Shown: positions 15,869 through 23,100 of the stretch, piece by piece
How the letters are laid out: every line of letters begins with the position of its first letter
Position numbering within the stretch: position 1 is the first letter of the stretch
Assembly (NCBI GenBank): GCA_024278175.1
Contig: JAJRTS010000095.1
Location: forward strand, 1 to 43,640
Source: Gemmatimonadales bacterium
GTDB taxonomy: Bacteria; Gemmatimonadota; Glassbacteria; GWA2-58-10
Direction: 5' to 3'
Length of the DNA stretch: 43,640 nucleotides
Program-made: the position numbers and the translations under genes
Notes under the pieces: model-generated
The model's input: only the letters and a program-made list of their open reading frames with translations
The model's database searches: none
What the model was told of the DNA's origin: nothing

Positions 15869-17143
15869 ATGGATAAACTTGCAATCAACGGTGGCGCACC
15901 CTTCCTCGACTCTCCTGTCGACCCCACCGCTCTGCGGGCCATGCGGTTCGGCCAGGAAGAGCAAGACGCCCTGGCCCGGGTGGTGAACTCAGGGGTGATG
16001 TGCCGCACGTTCGGCTGCGAGGCCGAAATCTACGAACGGGAAACCGCCGAGTATTTCGGCACGGCCCACGCCGTGGCCACTTCCAGCGGCACGGCCTCGA
16101 TCCACACGGCCCTGGCCGCCGTGGGCGTGGGCTGGCACGATGAGGTAATTGCCAGCCCGATCACCGACATGGGCAGCATTATCGGGATTATCGCCCAGGG
16201 TGCTCTGCCCGTGTTCGCCGACATCGATCCTGTTACGTTCAACATGGATCCGGCGGCTGTGGAGCAGGCAATCACCAGCCGCACAAAAGCGATCCTGGCC
16301 GTGCACCTGGCCGGCTCCTGCGCCGGAATCGAAGAGCTCTGCCAAATCGCTAAACGCCACGGAGTTATCGTGGTCGAAGACGTGGCTCAGAGCTGGCTGG
16401 CCGAGAGCGGCGGGCGGTTTGCCGGCACGTTCGGGGCCGTGGGTTGTTTCAGCACCAACGGGTACAAGCATATCTACACGGGCGAGGGTGGTGTGGCGGT
16501 AACCGAGGACCCGGAACTGGCCCGCAGGATGAAGCTGTTCATGGACAAGGCCTACAACCGTACCGGTGGTTCGCGCAATCCGGAGGTGTTTGCGATGAAC
16601 TACCGGATCACCGAGTTGCAGGCCGCCGTGGGCCGCGTGCAGATGGGCAAACTGGCCGATATCGTAGTGCGGCGCAGGCAGATCGCAAACAGGATCCTCT
16701 CCGCCCTGAACGGCGTGCCCGGCCTGAAGTTACCCGTGAACCCAGAGGGCTGCGACCATAGCTGGTGGTACATCATCCTGCGCGCAGACCGCGAGGTTAC
16801 GGCAGCTAAAGCCCCGCGACTGGCCGAGGCCCTGGACGCCGAGGGAGTACCGGCCTGGACCGGATACTGCGGTGGACGGCCCGTGTACCTTTACGACTGT
16901 TTCCAGCACCCGGAGCGCAGTTTCTTCCCCCTGCCGCCCCTTGGAGCAGCCGGAAGCATCCGTGAGCTATACCCCGCCGGTCTGTGCCCGGTGGCGGAGC
17001 GGCAACTGGGCGAGATGATTATCCTCCCGGTGTGCGAGCATTACAGCGATAAGCAGGTGGACGGACTGATCGGCGCGATCGGCAAGGTTTGCCGCTGGTA
17101 CGCGGCCAACGAACCGACGGCGAACAGGCTCAGCCAACATTGA
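15869..17143 (+). CDS. DegT/DnrJ/EryC1/StrS-type PLP-dependent aminotransferase
   Basis: The 424-residue fold-type-I aminotransferase belongs to the sugar aminotransferase family. The start MDKLAINGGAPF is typical. The PLP phosphate-binding stretch is ATSSGTASIHTALAAVG, with DVAQSWLA supplying the Asp that contacts the pyridine nitrogen. CFSTNGYKHIYTGEGG carries the Schiff-base Lys within the family motif (S-x-x-x-x-K-x-x-x-x-G-E-G-G). NYRITELQAAVGRVQ is also conserved. AGGAG lies 7 nt before the ATG. Such enzymes aminate nucleotide-linked keto sugars or cyclitols, but no sugar-nucleotide pathway gene is adjacent, so the substrate is unknown. Its 3' end overlaps the end of the small gene on the opposite strand by 14 nt. 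Confidence 0.93.
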   Translation: MDKLAINGGAPFLDSPVDPTALRAMRFGQEEQDALARVVNSGVMCRTFGCEAEIYERETAEYFGTAHAVATSSGTASIHTALAAVGVGWHDEVIASPITDMGSIIGIIAQGALPVFADIDPVTFNMDPAAVEQAITSRTKAILAVHLAGSCAGIEELCQIAKRHGVIVVEDVAQSWLAESGGRFAGTFGAVGCFSTNGYKHIYTGEGGVAVTEDPELARRMKLFMDKAYNRTGGSRNPEVFAMNYRITELQAAVGRVQMGKLADIVVRRRQIANRILSALNGVPGLKLPVNPEGCDHSWWYIILRADREVTAAKAPRLAEALDAEGVPAWTGYCGGRPVYLYDCFQHPERSFFPLPPLGAAGSIRELYPAGLCPVAERQLGEMIILPVCEHYSDKQVDGLIGAIGKVCRWYAANEPTANRLSQH

Positions 17144-17381
17144 AAAAACGGCTTTTGGAGCCGCCCGGGCATACGTTTATCTGCACCCGCTTGCTACACT
17201 TGGGGCACCAGCCCACATAAGCGGTGCTCTTATTATTCAGATAAACCCTGCTGTAGGTCTTGCAGCAGTCCCACTGGATCCCGATAAACGGCTGGGACTT
17301 GCGTTTTTTCCCTTCTCTTTTCATCCGCGCTAACTCTTGGCATCTGTTTTCATGTGTCGGCTGCTTACCGGCTAAATCCAT
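17130..17381 (-). CDS. Small conserved Cys-rich protein, probably zinc-binding
   Basis: The 83-residue protein is basic at its N-terminus, followed by a compact domain containing IQWDCCKTYSRVYLN, YVGWCPKCSKRV and VCPGGSKSRFF. The CC pair and CPKC suggest a four-Cys metal site. This layout matches small uncharacterised proteins that I recall from many bacteria, but I have no name or function for them. A shorter start at 17324 (MKREGKKRK) is possible. It is convergent with the aminotransferase gene, and the two ends overlap by 14 nt. Confidence 0.65.
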   Translation of the reverse strand: MDLAGKQPTHENRCQELARMKREGKKRKSQPFIGIQWDCCKTYSRVYLNNKSTAYVGWCPKCSKRVQINVCPGGSKSRFFNVG

Positions 17382-17531
17382 AGCAAAATCCGCACCATTA
17401 TCCAGCGCGGACGCATAATATCAATATTGCATCGTTGAGGCGGAACCGGCGGGAGAGCACGGCAAGCAGGGGACAACGATTACCTGCGAAAGCGGGCACG
17501 GCAAACGGCAGGAACACACAGCTTCAGAACG

Positions 17532-18260
17532 TCAACGTTCCTCCATCTTGCGCGCTTCCCCGAGCTGGTAGAGTACAATCTGGTTGTCAAGAAACAGAGA
17601 GTAGCGGTGGTTGGGACGCGAGACAAGCTCGATCAGGCTGTTTTCGGTGTCCCACTTCGTGTTGAGAATCACGTTGCCCAACTCGTCCACCCGCACGTTC
17701 ATATCGTAGGGGCGGCCGTACTCACTCATCTTGTCAAGCAGGAAGGAATTGAACGAGTGATTCTCGAAATGGTCCGAGTAATAGACCTCGATGTGGAACA
17801 GTTTCTCGTTGTAGAAGCGGTACTCTACCTTATAGCGTTCCTCGTCGGGGTTGAGCGCCACCACCGAAACGAACTCCGGGTTCTCCGGCGGCTTATAAAC
17901 GGCAGTATCGGTCACTCCCTCCTCGCCAAGGCGCGCGGTTACGTCCTGAAGGCTCATTCCCCAGCTCGCCCAGCCATAACCGTCCACCGAGGCCTCCAGC
18001 GGAATATCCTCCCCCAGCACATCGGCATAAGCCAGCACATCTCCGCCGGGCACACTCTGCTGCATCCGGCGGGCCACTGAGACAGCGGCCGCTCTCTGCT
18101 GCGGCGTGGCCTGCACGGCGGTTTCGCTGCCCTGCTGCCCCCCGGCGGCGGCGGTGTCCTCATCCGGCGAGAGCAGAAAGTAGAACACGCCCAACATCAG
18201 CAGAAAGCTGACCACAGCCCCGCCGACACCCATCACGATCAATTTAACCATATCGCTCAT
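17532..18260 (-). CDS. Membrane-anchored protein of unknown function
   Basis: The 242-residue protein has one N-terminal membrane segment (about residues 5-28, GVGGAVVSFLLMLGVFYFLL), then a Pro/Ala/Gln-rich linker to about residue 80 and a folded C-terminal domain. That domain starts with WASWGMSLQDVTARLGEEG and continues with RYKVEYRFYNEKLFHIEVYY. This pattern of a short helix followed by antiparallel strands recalls SmpA/BamE-like or similar outer-membrane accessory folds, but the match is only in style. The frame opens with TTG at 18266; ATG at 18260 is taken as start. Orientation suggests its own promoter downstream of the DUF2225 terminator. Confidence 0.75.
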   Translation of the reverse strand: MSDMVKLIVMGVGGAVVSFLLMLGVFYFLLSPDEDTAAAGGQQGSETAVQATPQQRAAAVSVARRMQQSVPGGDVLAYADVLGEDIPLEASVDGYGWASWGMSLQDVTARLGEEGVTDTAVYKPPENPEFVSVVALNPDEERYKVEYRFYNEKLFHIEVYYSDHFENHSFNSFLLDKMSEYGRPYDMNVRVDELGNVILNTKWDTENSLIELVSRPNHRYSLFLDNQIVLYQLGEARKMEER

Positions 18261-18488
18261 CAGCAATCCGGCCCGTTAACGTTACCTGTCGATAATATGC
18301 GGCAGCGGCCGCGATGGCGCAATGCCCCACTGATATTATCGTCAAAGCCGCTCTCGTACTTGAACACAACATTATAACGCATTGTCAACGTGGTAAAACC
18401 GGTAACGGGAAGAGCGAACCGCCGCCGCGGGCGAAAACACAAACTCCGGGGTAGCCGGGAAAACCGGCTGCCCCTAAAAGAGTGTTGA

Positions 18489-18530
18489 AAAATGCCATCC
18501 ATGGTATTTTGCCGCCACATCCTTGTGGCG
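18489..18530 (-). terminator. Tandem hairpins downstream of the DUF2225 gene
   Basis: Two hairpins follow the DUF2225 stop. CGCCACA (18513-18519) pairs with TGTGGCG (18524-18530) around a 4-nt loop. AAAATGCCAT (18489-18498) pairs with ATGGTATTTT (18501-18510) with one G-T pair. On the minus strand the second ends in a T run, as in an intrinsic terminator. The T run belongs to a 19-bp block (18474-18492) nearly identical to the left edge of the dispersed element at 37211. Confidence 0.6.
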
Positions 18531-18559
18531 CTTAGCAGCGTGTTTTTGCGGACGTACTG

Positions 18560-19639
18560 CTAAAACAGGCCGAGAAACTTCTTCTTTTTCGGTGCTCCGA
18601 GCAGCCTGGTGATCAGTTGCGGTTCAAAATTGAACTCCTGCAGCTTCTCGCGAATCTGCTCGGTATCGAAACCTTTGGCTTCCAGTTTGGCCACCACAGC
18701 CTTCGCTTTCGGCTCCTGCTTGGCCATTTTGACCTTGATAATCTCCTGGCGCATGTCGCCGGCCTTCTCCATCAGCACGTTGACCTTGTTCGCCTGGGCG
18801 TCGAGCTGAGCCTTGCGCGTGGCGGTCAGCCTGCCGGCTTCCCTGTCCTTGCGCATGGTCTCCCCCATCTGCCCGCGGAATTTCTGGCCGGTCTGCATCA
18901 CGTTGTTCAGGCTCTTCATGGCAGCCTTCATGTCCCCGGCGCGCACGTAGATGTCCGCGATCAGAATCATCAGGTCGGTGGCGTGCAGGATGTCGGCGTA
19001 GCGGGGATGGTTTTGATAAGCCAGTTGAAAGCTCTCGGCCGCCTGGTTCAGGCAATCAGACTCACTCAGCGGCACACCGGACCACAGCTTGCTCAGCTTA
19101 TTTAGAAACTCCTTGTACTTCTCGAACTCCCCGTCCGGGTCATCCTTGGCTATCTGCTCACGGATCAGCCAGCCGGTGCGAAGGTAGTAGCTGGCGATCT
19201 TGTTGTCGTCACGGTCCGGCGCGAGCGGGAGTTCCTGGATGTACAGAGCCAGCAGGTGCGCGTTGAGCGCCATCGAGAACGTGACCTTATCGTAGTTGAT
19301 ATCACTGCCCAGCAACTGCACGATCTGCTTCTGGTTGGGCTTCATCTGCTGCACGAGGCGCTTGAGCATGTTGAAATTGCTCTGCTGGTCCTGGCCCGGC
19401 TTGAGAAAATCGCGCTGGCTGGCCGTATACTTGCAGGTCGGGCAGTGCCAGAAATGGTAGAACGGCGGATGGTAGCCCTCGAAATCAGAGTCCATCCACT
19501 TGTACTTATTCACATGCCTGTCGCTTTCGACCTCCAACTCAATGAAGCTCTTGGGCATTATGAACCTGTTCTGCGCCAGCGAATTGCACACCGGGCAGTG
19601 AACCTCTTTCTTGATGAACGGTGATTTGGCCGCATTCAT
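18560..19639 (-). CDS. DUF2225 protein (Cys-rich N-terminus plus helical repeats)
   Basis: The 359-residue protein matches DUF2225. The N-terminal metal-site-type Cys pairs are CPVCNS (about residue 18) and CPTCKYTAS (about 67), separated by the conserved aromatic stretch ending in FYHFWHCP. The rest is helical and TPR-like, with LYIQELPLAPDRDDNKIASYYLRTGWLIREQ spread over two helices. It ends in a charged C-terminal helix region and LGLF before a TAG stop. DUF2225 proteins are found in sporulating and other bacteria without a known biochemical role; a link to envelope or stress processes is only suggested. The gene stands alone. A perfect 11-bp inverted repeat with a 9-nt spacer sits about 30 nt before the ATG, so it is probably regulated there. 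Confidence 0.85.
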   Translation of the reverse strand: MNAAKSPFIKKEVHCPVCNSLAQNRFIMPKSFIELEVESDRHVNKYKWMDSDFEGYHPPFYHFWHCPTCKYTASQRDFLKPGQDQQSNFNMLKRLVQQMKPNQKQIVQLLGSDINYDKVTFSMALNAHLLALYIQELPLAPDRDDNKIASYYLRTGWLIREQIAKDDPDGEFEKYKEFLNKLSKLWSGVPLSESDCLNQAAESFQLAYQNHPRYADILHATDLMILIADIYVRAGDMKAAMKSLNNVMQTGQKFRGQMGETMRKDREAGRLTATRKAQLDAQANKVNVLMEKAGDMRQEIIKVKMAKQEPKAKAVVAKLEAKGFDTEQIREKLQEFNFEPQLITRLLGAPKKKKFLGLF

Positions 19640-19670
19640 CTCCAGCCTGCCTCCTGTCTGAATAGGCGGC

Positions 19671-19701
19671 CGCGATGTTCCTGGGGTACTGGAACATCGC
19701 G
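19671..19701. promoter_or_regulatory. Perfect 11-bp inverted repeat with 9-nt spacer upstream of DUF2225 gene
   Basis: CGCGATGTTCC (19671-19681) and GGAACATCGCG (19691-19701) are exact reverse complements separated by nine bases. The element is 32 nt from the DUF2225 start codon. The geometry equals that of CIRCE (9-N9-9), but the sequence is not CIRCE. It could be an operator or an RNA hairpin in the leader. Confidence 0.5.
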
Positions 19702-19795
19702 CCTTGGGGAAGATCGCATTCGGTACGGGGAACCAGATCGAACGGGAGCAGTCGGCCGATCCCGCCTGCCCGGACGTAATACCGCATTACTCCTG

Positions 19796-19979
19796 TAAAA
19801 GCATGTTAAAAAGTAACGAAATCAATGGCATTGGAGTTGTCAAGGACCGCTGCTCGTCATACCCGGCCGAAAGCAAGCACCGAGCGATGTAACCACTTGG
19901 AATAACACAAGAAGCCGTATTCTTAAAAGGAACGGCCGCGCCTTGCCCCTTGACAACCAACCGGGCAAAATGTTTCATC
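19796..19979. repeat. Dispersed non-coding element, copy A
   Basis: The core at 19836-19957 is bounded by perfect 10-bp inverted ends (GTTGTCAAGG and CCTTGACAAC). It has exactly the same length (122 bp) as the core of copy B (37252-37373) and is about two-thirds identical to it without gaps (counted by eye). Best conserved are CCCGGCC-AAAGCAAGC and GTAAC--CTTGG. The flanks also match (TAAAAGC-TGTT at the left, CAACC-GGCAAAA at the right). No protein is encoded convincingly. Confidence 0.7.
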
Positions 19980-19984
19980 CGGGG

Positions 19985-20009
19985 GCGTTGAATATCTTTA
20001 GTTCAACGC
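19985..20009 (-). terminator. Hairpin downstream of the FG-GAP gene
   Basis: GCGTTGAA (19985-19992) and TTCAACGC (20002-20009) form a perfect 8-bp stem with a 9-nt loop, about 107 nt after the FG-GAP stop on the minus strand. There is no T run, so it is only a weak terminator candidate and could be part of the adjoining repeat element. Confidence 0.3.
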
Positions 20010-20115
20010 GCCTCTGCAATGACTCTACCATAAAAAGGAATAAATTACAAGCATCGATGGGAAATACGGCAACTTGACAGAAAGCGGCGCGGAAGCAACC
20101 GGTTCCGCAAGCCGG

Positions 20116-23100
20116 TTATTTGAGCAGGATCATCTTGCGGGTCATCACGCGGCCGGAGGCGTGAAGGCGGTAGAAATAAACTCCGCTGGAAAGAGCGCGG
20201 CCCGCTTCGTCCATCCCGTCCCACTCGAAGCGGTGGATACCGGCCTGATAGAAACCATCGGCAAGCAGGGCCACGCGGGAGCCGCGCAGGTTATAGATTG
20301 CCAGGGTCACGCGGGTTCCGCCCTGCCGCCCGCCGCCGTCCCGGCTCTCGGGCAAGGCAAAGCTGATTGTCGTACTGGGGTTGAACGGGTTGGGCACGTT
20401 CTGACGGAGCACCATCTGCTTGGGCAGCAGACTTCCCGCCCGCGATGCTCCGGGATCGACAGCAGCCTGTGCGCCACCCAGGCTGACCGAGAGGACCCGC
20501 AGCGGAGGCAGCGGAAGGTTATCCTTGCCGTCGGCGCGCACTACCCTGAACAGCGTTCCCGATCCGGCGGCCAGAGCTCCGATCTTCGCTCCCGGCGCGA
20601 ACAGCAGCACTAGAGTGCCGTCATCGCCGGAGCCCTCGGCGCACAGCAACCCCTCCAGCCTGGGAGAGAGCTCCAGCCGGACAGGCACTCCTTCGCCGTC
20701 GTCGAAACGCAGTTGCACCAGACCCCAGGGCAACGCACCGTCGTTACTGAGCTTGAACGCCACCGCTCCCGGCTCGTCCTCGAGCGAGGCCAGCGCGCTA
20801 ACGGGTTGGTTGCCGCCGGACCCGGCCAGCGTGGAATTTCCGCGCCACAGTGCGAGCAGAGCGTTGAGGTCCTCGGTGTCGAAATCACCGTTGCCGTCCA
20901 GATCAAGCCCCAGAGAGTCGATCAGCCTGGGCTGGGAGCGGCCTACCATGACGAATACGAGCTTCATCAGATCGGACACGTCGACCGGCAGCGGGGTGAG
21001 CGAGCGCTTACCCTTCCAGGGTTTGACAGCAACAGCGGTAGTGTCCGAATAACTGGTGGCCCCCGCCCCGTCAACCGCCCAGGCCCAGTAACTGAACGTG
21101 GAGCCCAGTGAGCGGGCGTCCATCCACAACGTGACATCCACCGAATCCAGCCCGGAGGGCAGCGTGGTGTCCCTGGAGATGGAAAACGCCTCGCCGGCGC
21201 GGGTTTGCCCGCTGGCGCGCAGGCTGACCGACGCCACCGCGGCATTATCGAGTCCGCGGATTGTGAACTGGTAGGGACCGGTCGTATCCGGCAGAACCGA
21301 GTCCGGAGAGGCCGTGAAAGTTATCGATGGGCCGGTGGTGTCGACCGTGACCGAATAGCTGAACCTGGCCGTGCTGTCGATCGCCCCGCGGGAATCGGTG
21401 ATCACTATACTCCAGCTATTGGCGGCGCTGTCGCCGAGCGCGGGCATTGTAAAACGCCACCACGAGCGGATTTCGCCGTCCACCGCTTTTACCGAGTCGC
21501 GTGTCATGGCTTTGTTGACCAGCGTATCAACACCGGCGATAACGTAATGCACGCGCACGGAGGTGGCCGAGTCCCGGTCCGCAACCGTGCAACTCAACAC
21601 AGGAGTCTGGTTGGCGGCGTACTGGTTCGGGATCGTGTCGTGGCTGGTAATCCTGGGGTAGAGAGTATCCCGCTCGATCACCGTGCCCTGCGCATCCACA
21701 ACCACATCGGTCAGCAGCTGGCGCGTTCCGATCGGCCAGCGGATAACCACCGAGTCCACCACGGCGGAAGCCCCCAGTCCCAACTGGACCAGTTGCTCGC
21801 TGGCTGAGGTAAAACCCGTGCCTCCGCCGGCGCGGCGCATTGTCGAGCCTCCGCTCCAGAACGCACTCACCTCGGCCCCGGCCGCGTTCTTACTACTTGC
21901 CGTTCCCACCAGCTTGAGCCGGAGATAGTGGCTGTCAGAACCATAGAGGATATTGCGATAGAGTCGCGGTGCGTGGGTGAGTCCGGTTACGATCAGGTCC
22001 AGCCGGCCGTCACCGTTCTCGTCCAGCCAGGCCAGACCGCGATGTTCTCCGGGGTCATTGAGCCCGGCCTCGAAAGTACTGTTGGTAAAATTAGCGCTTG
22101 AGCCGCCGCGCAGCACGGCCGGCAGGTCTTCCTTGCTCAGCTCGCCCCGACTCTTGACCATGTCCAGGTAGCCGTCGTTGTCGTAGTCCGCCCAGGCCGC
22201 CCCGAACCCACCCGGCTGGCTGCCGAGCCCATCGGAGGAGAGGCTCACCGCGCTGAAAGTACCGTTACCCTGATTACGGAACAGCAGATCCTCGGCCTGT
22301 TCCACCAGGTAGAGATCGGGGAGCAGATCGTTATCGTAATCGGCCCAAGTGGCGCTGGCGCTGCTGCTCGCACCGCCCACCCCCGCACTGGACGTCACCT
22401 CTGTAAATGTGCCGTTTTGCTGGTTGCGCATCAGCTTGTTCGTGGTCCCGTAATACACCACGTAAACGTCGTCCCAGCCGTCGCGGTCATAGTCGGCCCA
22501 GGCGCAGGCCACCGTACCCGAGCCACCGGCCAGGCCCGCCGTGGAGGCGGTGTCGGTAAAGGTGGAGTCGCCGTTATTATGGTAGAGCTTGTCGGAGCCG
22601 TCCTTGTCGATCACGAACAGGTCGAGCCGGCCATCGCGGTTGTAGTCCACCCAGACGGCGGACCAGCTGTCTCCCGCATCGTCGACACCGGCACTGCTGG
22701 ATTTATCGGTGAATGTCCCATCGCCGTCGTTGGAGAGCAGCTTGTTGGCGCCGCTGGAAATAATGTACAGGTCCGCGTAACCGTCGTTGTTGTAGTCTCC
22801 CCAAAACCCGCCCCGGTTGGCCCCACTGCCCGCCGTTCCGAGCAGGCTGGTAGCGTTGTAGAAGGTGCTGTCGGTAGCCCGCAGCAGCACATCGCCTGAG
22901 TCGGAGTTGGCCAGATACACGTCGCTCAGGCCGTCGCCGTCGTAATCGGCCACCGACACTCCCTGCCAGCCGCTGGAGATCAGGCCGGCGACCAGCGCTC
23001 TTTCGCTGAAATGGGTCACGCGGAAACTGTAGAGCGAGTCCGTGGGGTCGGATGGCTGAAGACGGACATTTCCGGCCAGATCGACCGCGCGGATATAGTA

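Larger units (their letters stand above)
19640..20115. other. 476-bp spacer between DUF2225 and FG-GAP genes
   Basis: No coding sequence is supported; short open frames here run through repeat DNA. The spacer holds an 11-bp inverted repeat (19671-19701), one copy of the dispersed element (19796-19979) and an 8-bp hairpin (19985-20009), all listed separately. It should contain the DUF2225 promoter and the 3' region of the FG-GAP transcript, both on the minus strand. Confidence 0.6.

Noticed and set aside
18371-18388. TTGACA and TATAAT on the minus strand upstream of the membrane-anchored unknown
   Set aside because: Both hexamers are perfect, but only 6 bp separate them, so they cannot serve as one promoter; TATAAT alone may still be a -10 with a poor -35.
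18260-18520. An 86-codon minus-strand frame (MWRQNTMDG start)
   Set aside because: It begins inside the terminator hairpins and runs through the spacer into the start of the next gene; it shows no domain.
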